This document shows, in pieces, positions 14,633 through 18,796 of a stretch of 18,796 bases of DNA (the stretch's first letter is position 1; each line of letters opens with the position of its first letter). Source of the stretch: Candidatus Sordicultor fermentans (lineage in GTDB: Bacteria; Atribacterota; Atribacteria; Atribacterales; Caldatribacteriaceae); contig DGDO01000076.1 of assembly GCA_002385475.1 (NCBI GenBank), forward strand, positions 1 through 18,796. The letters are read 5' to 3'. The notes under the pieces are model-generated. The model was not told the DNA's origin. It made no database searches and was given only the letters and a program-made list of their open reading frames with translations. Position numbers and translations under genes: made by a program.

Positions 14633-15076
14633 ATGTCTGCTACAGTTTCCGAGAAAGAGAGATACCGAAATGTGGGTATTTATTTTCTAGAGGATATAAC
14701 CTCGCCGGAATTTAGTCACCAGAGTTACTCATTTAAATATAGCATTTGGATTAATTTACAACAAAGAATATAAAGAAATCGGGCCAGAGAAAAACTCCCC
14801 GGGGGCAACACCTGCAGATTTTGGTCCCGAGAAGCAGCATACAATGTCAGAAGAGGGGTGTTACCCCTGAACGTATTTATCATCTCTTTTCGTCACCCCG
14901 GTGACTTTCGAGCCGGGGTCTATGTTATTGAGGACAGAAACTATGGATGCCTGATTAAAGATTTCAGGCATGGCGAAAGAGGGATGTCACCCTTGAATAG
15001 TTCTATCGACTACAAGGAGGCGCTGCCCCCTTATAAACCCGTAAGAGCACAAAAGATAGGAAAAGCATTAAAATAA
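14633..15076 (+). pseudogene. unassigned reading frame with an internal stop and a repeated motif
   Basis: I do not recognise a family. One frame runs from ATG 14633 to TAA 15074-15076 with a single stop, TAA at 14771-14773. The first part encodes 46 residues (MSATVSEKERYRNVGIYFLE and on) and has a GGGTGGTG SD-like sequence 8 bases before the ATG. After the stop the frame stays open for 100 codons, rich in Arg, Lys and aromatic residues. It contains two copies of a motif, RGVLPLNVFII and RGMSPLNSSID, 43 residues apart. A GTG at 14858 would give a 72-residue product but lacks a good SD. It may be a short real gene followed by noise, a gene broken by a nonsense mutation, or chance. It sits between the nitroreductase and ZIP genes on the same strand. 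Confidence 0.3.
14850..15011 (+). repeat. two imperfect direct repeats of about 33 bases
   Basis: The first copy starts near 14850 (AGAGGGGTGTTACCCCTGAA) and the second near 14979 (AGAGGGATGTCACCCTTGAA). They match at 16 of these 20 bases and more weakly over the next 13, and they stay in the same frame (129 bases apart). The first copy also contains the inverted repeat AGGGGT-GTT-ACCCCT. A further hairpin, ACCCCGG (14895-14901) with CCGGGGT (14913-14919), lies between them and has no T-run. Confidence 0.5.
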
Positions 15077-15308
15077 TTAGCTGGAGAAAAAACATTCCAA
15101 CATTGTTATCTCAGTTTTTTAAACCTTTTTTACTTTTTCTTATGCGGCAGGCTACCAAACGAGGTTCATAACAACCCGCATGTGAAGTGAAGTATTTAAC
15201 GCAGAGAGAGAAGGCATGATTTTTCTGATTAATATAATCGGTAAACATTAAAGTAGCTTGTCATATCCGGGAAATTAAGAGAGAATAAAATAAAAAAGGG
15301 TGGTGCTT
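15077..15308 (+). other. intergenic region upstream of the ZIP gene
   Basis: About 230 bases of AT-rich sequence. A TATAAT at 15233-15238 could be a -10 box for the ZIP gene, but no -35 is at the right distance. No aptamer-like fold (for example a metal riboswitch) was recognised. Confidence 0.4.
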
Positions 15309-16058
15309 GTGAGTCCTATTCTTTTAGGAACTGTAGCTAGTCTTTTAGCCGGGTTGGCTACCGGTGTGGGAGCATTACCGGTTCTTTTTGGAAGAGGTCA
15401 AAAAATTTCCCACCGATTTCGAGATGAACTATTAGGTATGGCAGCAGGAATAATGCTTGCCGCTACTGCTTTCAGTCTTTTAGTTCCGGCGATTGAGACG
15501 GGAGGAGCATGGATAGCTGCACTGGGGGTAGCCATAGGGGGAGTTTTGCTCGATGTTTTTGATAAAATAATACCTCACGAGCACTTTGAGAGGGGAAGAG
15601 AAGGACTGGGGCCAGAGCTAAAGCAGATCTGGTTATTTGTCCTGGCTATCACTTTACATAATTTCCCGGAAGGCTTAGCAGTAGGAGTGAGCTTTGGCAG
15701 CGGAAATATATCTGATGGTATTACGATAGCTCTGGCCATTGGTCTACAAAATATCCCCGAAGGACTGGCAGTAGCTGTTTCCCTTTTAGGAGTGGGGTAT
15801 AATCATCGTCAGGCTTTTGTTTATGCTTTACTTACCGGGTTGGTGGAGCCTATCGGAGGATTTTTAGGAATTTCTCTCGTTACCATTATGTATTCTTTTC
15901 TTCCTCTGGGGATGGCTCTTGCCGCAGGAGCAATGCTCTTTGTGATTAGTGATGAGATAATACCCGAAACTCACCACTCTCCCCATGCTCGCTCATCTAC
16001 TTATGCCCTTCTTTTAGGGTTTATAGTTATGATGATTCTGGACACTGTTTTGGGATAA
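15309..16058 (+). CDS. ZIP family divalent metal transporter, GufA-like
   Basis: An inner-membrane transporter of about 249 residues that likely imports Zn2+ or related divalent cations. It has about eight hydrophobic segments. The metal-site helices are clear: HNFPEGLAVGVSFGSG from His117 and QNIPEGLAVAVSLLGVG from Gln147, the TM4 and TM5 signatures of the ZIP family and of the GufA branch in particular. The loop before TM4 (IIPHEHFERGREGLG) is less His-rich than in many ZIPs. The start is uncertain: GTG at 15309 is preferred for its spacing from the GGGTGGT sequence, but in-frame GTGs at 15300 and 15303 are possible. The gene stands alone, with no metal-responsive regulator in the window. 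Confidence 0.93.
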   Translation: MSPILLGTVASLLAGLATGVGALPVLFGRGQKISHRFRDELLGMAAGIMLAATAFSLLVPAIETGGAWIAALGVAIGGVLLDVFDKIIPHEHFERGREGLGPELKQIWLFVLAITLHNFPEGLAVGVSFGSGNISDGITIALAIGLQNIPEGLAVAVSLLGVGYNHRQAFVYALLTGLVEPIGGFLGISLVTIMYSFLPLGMALAAGAMLFVISDEIIPETHHSPHARSSTYALLLGFIVMMILDTVLG

Positions 16059-16101
16059 ACTTCTAATCAGACTACCAAACATCATAAAGTTTTTGGCAAA
16101 T

Positions 16102-16133
16102 TTGCCGATTAACTAATACAGAAAGTATATAAA
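16102..16133 (+). promoter_or_regulatory. possible promoter of the chemotaxis receptor gene
   Basis: TTGCCG (16102-16107), 18-base spacer, TATATA or TATAAA at 16126-16133. A perfect palindrome, GGCAAATTTGCC (16095-16106), overlaps the -35 and could be an operator. No sigma-28-type motility promoter was recognised. Confidence 0.4.
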
Positions 16134-16155
16134 AATAAAATTGGGAGGGATAAAG

Positions 16156-18756
16156 TTGAAAATCCGAACCAAGATTCCCTTGGGATTTATTGTCCTAGCA
16201 CTGCTGGCAGCAGTAGTAGGTGGCTTTGCCATTTATGCTTTTCAAGAAATAGGCACGTCTTTAGAGGAGGTGAGAAGTAGTACTCCTTTACTTTTAGCCA
16301 CTTCCAGAATTAAAGACCTTCTTTCAGAAAAAGATTCTCTGGTATCTTCCTATCTTTTAGAAGAAGACACCGCCACTCTCGATCAAATTAAGGGAGAATT
16401 AGAGTTGTTAGATAATAAAATCATGACCTATATTGAAGCTCTGAGGCTGGGAACAGAATCAGAGGAATTTGAAGCCTCTTCTTACTATTCTATCTGGGAA
16501 AAAGAGGAATTCCCCTACTCCCTACCTCTCTTAGAAGAAGGAACTCCTCTTTACAATAGCTTGCAGAATTTAAAAGGTTTTGAGGTTGGCCATCAAAGTA
16601 AAGTGAATTCGGTAACTACGTTGTGGCGCGAATTCCTTATTGGTCGCCAGCAAAGAGACGAAGCTGCTTTAGCTATGGATGAACCAGCCCAGGTGGTGGT
16701 TAATTTTATTCAGTCGGTGGCACAAGCAGTGGAAAAGTTCACTCAGCCAGTAGAGGAAATCAACTCTCTTATCTCCCGCTGGTTAGCTACCGGTGATCCT
16801 GCTGGAACAATAGCTGTTTCTATTAACTCTTATTTCGAATCTTTTTCCAATGACATCGATACTTCCTCTATGATTTCTGACCAGACCAAAAAAGATATAA
16901 AAGATAAATTGGCTCTTTATCGTCAAAATTGGGAGAAACTACAAAACAACTTCCCTATTGCCACCCCTGAAGAGCGAGACAATTTATATATGGAATGTTA
17001 CCGGTCTTATAGCTCTCTTAAGAGAAGTATAGAAAATTTGAAAATGGATAAGTGGATGGATAAGCTAAACACCATAAACCAGGAAAGAAAAAACTATCTT
17101 TTATTGTCTGACCCCGAAGCCAAAGAAACCGCCCGCCAAAAAGTGGAAACCAATCTAGAACAGATGAAAAAATTTATGGAGGAAGATTTTCTAAAGACTT
17201 ACGGGTCGGTTATTGCAGAAACAGTAATTAACGACCGCTGGAAACCCTTTGTTGAACTGTGGAATGAAATAGTTATTAAAGATAATTATTTAAAGTTTGC
17301 TGAAGAGCAAACTAAAAAAGCTATTACTGAAGTAAGAAGAACGGGCCAAGAAGTTTTGGCGGCAATGAACGATATGAATCAGGAAGTGCTTGATCAATTT
17401 GATACTACTGTTGCTCGCGTCAGTGAGCTTCAAAACCGATTATCTCAGCTTCTCTATTTAATAGTGGGTATTATAGTAATTCTGGCCATTATCTTAGGCA
17501 TAGTTATCTCAAGAAGCATCGTCTCCCCCATAAATCGCAGTGTTTCTTTTGCCCAGGTTTTAGAAAAAGGAGATTTAACTCAGGAAATCTCTCTCCGCCG
17601 CCGGGATGAACTGGGAATTCTCTTTAACTCCTTAAACCAGGCTTCCCGGTCCTTACGAACGTTCCTAAAAGAAGTAGCCGAGGGAGCAGAAACAATCATA
17701 TCCTCTATGGAAAACCTCCAGCATGCTTCTCGAGAAATTGCCCAAACCGGGGATCAGATTGGCCAAACCATATCTCAAGTAGCCCGAGGTTCAGAGGAAC
17801 AAAGCCAGAATCTAACTGAAATCTCTCAAAATATGGAAGACCTTGTAAACCTGGTCAAGGGAATGGCTGAGCAGCTGAAAAAGCAATCAAATAAAGCTTA
17901 TACCACTTTAGAAGCAGTAGACCAGGTTATGGAAAGCATTCAGCTCACCGGGGGCAACTTAGAAAAAGTTCAAGAATCTGTTACTCAGGCTTTCAGCCTC
18001 TCTGAAGAAGGACAAAAAACTTTAAAGGAAGTAGTAGAAGCCATGGAAAGCATCAGCAATTCGGTCCTTTCCGTAGGAGAAATAGTAAAAACGTTAGGGT
18101 ACAGTTCTCGAGAAATTGGAAGTATTACTGACCTCATAACTGGTATCGCTGATGAAACCAATCTTTTGGCCTTAAATGCAGCAATCGAGGCTGCTCGAGC
18201 CGGAGATGCAGGAAGAGGATTTGCTGTGGTGGCTGATGAAGTGAGAAAATTAGCTGAAGAATCAGCCCATGCTGCTCAACGAATTGCTGGTTTAATTGGA
18301 GACATTCAAAAAGAAACCAATAAAGCGGTAAATTCTATGGAGGAAAGCACCAAGAGAGTAGAGAGCGGAACTCAAGCAGTGGATAGAGCTCGACGGGCTT
18401 TTCAAGATATTTATCAGGCTAATCAGGTAGTAACTGAGGAAACCAATTCTATCTCTTCTTCTTTCGTACGAGTAGAAGAGATATCTCAAAAAATCGTCCA
18501 GTTGGTTCGAGAAATGTCAGAAATTTCCCGTCAAAATGAAGCTGAAACTCAAGAAGTAGTTGAAAAGGCTGAAGAGGTATTTACCAGACTCAGCAACGTC
18601 GCCTCCATTTCTGAAGAAAATGCTGCTGCAGCCGAAGAGGTAGCTGCCTCAGCCGAAGAGCAGAGTGCCGCACTACAAGAGATGGATAAGGCAATCCAGG
18701 AAACTATGGATATGGGAAGGGCTCTACAGGAGGACCTCCGGCATTTTACTATTTAA
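16156..18756 (+). CDS. methyl-accepting chemotaxis protein with a large, possibly duplicated sensor domain
   Basis: A 866-residue transmembrane chemoreceptor that controls CheA through CheW. Layout: TM1 about 7-30 (IPLGFIVLALLAAVVGGFAIY), an outer sensor of about 400 residues that is largely helical, TM2 about 432-455 (LIVGIIVILAIILGIVIS), a HAMP domain about 455-507 (SPINRSVSFAQVLEKGDLT), then the long coiled-coil signalling domain. The hairpin tip around 662-705 reads ITGIADETNLLALNAAIEAA and GRGFAVVADEVRKLAEES, as expected. Glu/Gln-rich methylation helices flank it. There is no C-terminal CheR-binding pentapeptide (ends LRHFTI). The start is TTG at 16156, seven bases after GGGAGG; the TTG at 16141 lies before the SD. 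The ligand is unknown and no che genes are adjacent. Confidence 0.94.
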   Translation: MKIRTKIPLGFIVLALLAAVVGGFAIYAFQEIGTSLEEVRSSTPLLLATSRIKDLLSEKDSLVSSYLLEEDTATLDQIKGELELLDNKIMTYIEALRLGTESEEFEASSYYSIWEKEEFPYSLPLLEEGTPLYNSLQNLKGFEVGHQSKVNSVTTLWREFLIGRQQRDEAALAMDEPAQVVVNFIQSVAQAVEKFTQPVEEINSLISRWLATGDPAGTIAVSINSYFESFSNDIDTSSMISDQTKKDIKDKLALYRQNWEKLQNNFPIATPEERDNLYMECYRSYSSLKRSIENLKMDKWMDKLNTINQERKNYLLLSDPEAKETARQKVETNLEQMKKFMEEDFLKTYGSVIAETVINDRWKPFVELWNEIVIKDNYLKFAEEQTKKAITEVRRTGQEVLAAMNDMNQEVLDQFDTTVARVSELQNRLSQLLYLIVGIIVILAIILGIVISRSIVSPINRSVSFAQVLEKGDLTQEISLRRRDELGILFNSLNQASRSLRTFLKEVAEGAETIISSMENLQHASREIAQTGDQIGQTISQVARGSEEQSQNLTEISQNMEDLVNLVKGMAEQLKKQSNKAYTTLEAVDQVMESIQLTGGNLEKVQESVTQAFSLSEEGQKTLKEVVEAMESISNSVLSVGEIVKTLGYSSREIGSITDLITGIADETNLLALNAAIEAARAGDAGRGFAVVADEVRKLAEESAHAAQRIAGLIGDIQKETNKAVNSMEESTKRVESGTQAVDRARRAFQDIYQANQVVTEETNSISSSFVRVEEISQKIVQLVREMSEISRQNEAETQEVVEKAEEVFTRLSNVASISEENAAAAEEVAASAEEQSAALQEMDKAIQETMDMGRALQEDLRHFTI

Positions 18757-18796
18757 ATCCCGATTAAGGAATAAAGATCATTGATAATACACATCT

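Noticed and set aside
14633..14773. 46-residue frame as an independent small gene
   Set aside because: It has an SD-like sequence, but the same frame stays open after its stop, so a broken longer frame is as likely; recorded with the combined entry.
14895..14919. Hairpin ACCCCGG/CCGGGGT as a terminator
   Set aside because: No T-run follows on either strand and the hairpin lies inside an open frame.
1..18796. CRISPR array, insertion sequence or prophage
   Set aside because: No regularly spaced repeats, transposase motifs or phage genes were seen on either strand.

Overview
The window comes from an anaerobic bacterium with moderate-to-low G+C. The evidence is a tRNA-sensing T-box leader, Shine-Dalgarno (SD) sites close to AGGAGG, GTG and TTG starts, AGA-rich coding, and an electron-bifurcating NfnAB-type transhydrogenase. 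A clostridia-like Bacillota member or another deep-branching T-box-using lineage would fit; the sequence alone does not fix the taxon.

Left part, minus strand (6471 down to 1): a complete tryptophan operon in the order promoter, T-box leader with terminator, trpE, trpG, trpD, trpC, trpF, trpB, trpA (trpA runs off the left edge). Neighbouring genes overlap or nearly abut, so translation is probably coupled. The leader has a UGG (Trp) specifier and should let RNA polymerase through when tRNA-Trp is uncharged. TrpE carries the LLES tryptophan-feedback motif. trpG is the odd one: one extra T in the active-site LGVCLGHQ segment puts its two halves in different frames, at a CTT TGG C sequence that resembles the prfB (RF2) +1 frameshift site.

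Middle, minus strand (12628 down to 6643): a second tight operon, nfnA, nfnB, lpd, gcvT, gcvH and a lipM/lplA-type lipoyl-attachment gene. It puts the T, H and L proteins of glycine cleavage and a cofactor-attachment enzyme together with an NADH/ferredoxin/NADPH bifurcating enzyme. The glycine decarboxylase P protein is not here.

Right part, mostly plus strand (12673 to 18756): a secreted single-domain fasciclin protein divergent from nfnA, a bidirectional terminator, a minus-strand tRNA-Thr(CGU), a 540-base gene-free AT-rich stretch, a nitroreductase, a stop-interrupted unassigned reading frame with an internal repeat, a GufA-type ZIP metal transporter, and a large methyl-accepting chemotaxis protein. 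No mobile element, CRISPR array or prophage was seen. The most unusual signal is the trpG frameshift: a sequencing error, a real mutation or a tryptophan-sensitive programmed shift cannot be told apart from this sequence alone.
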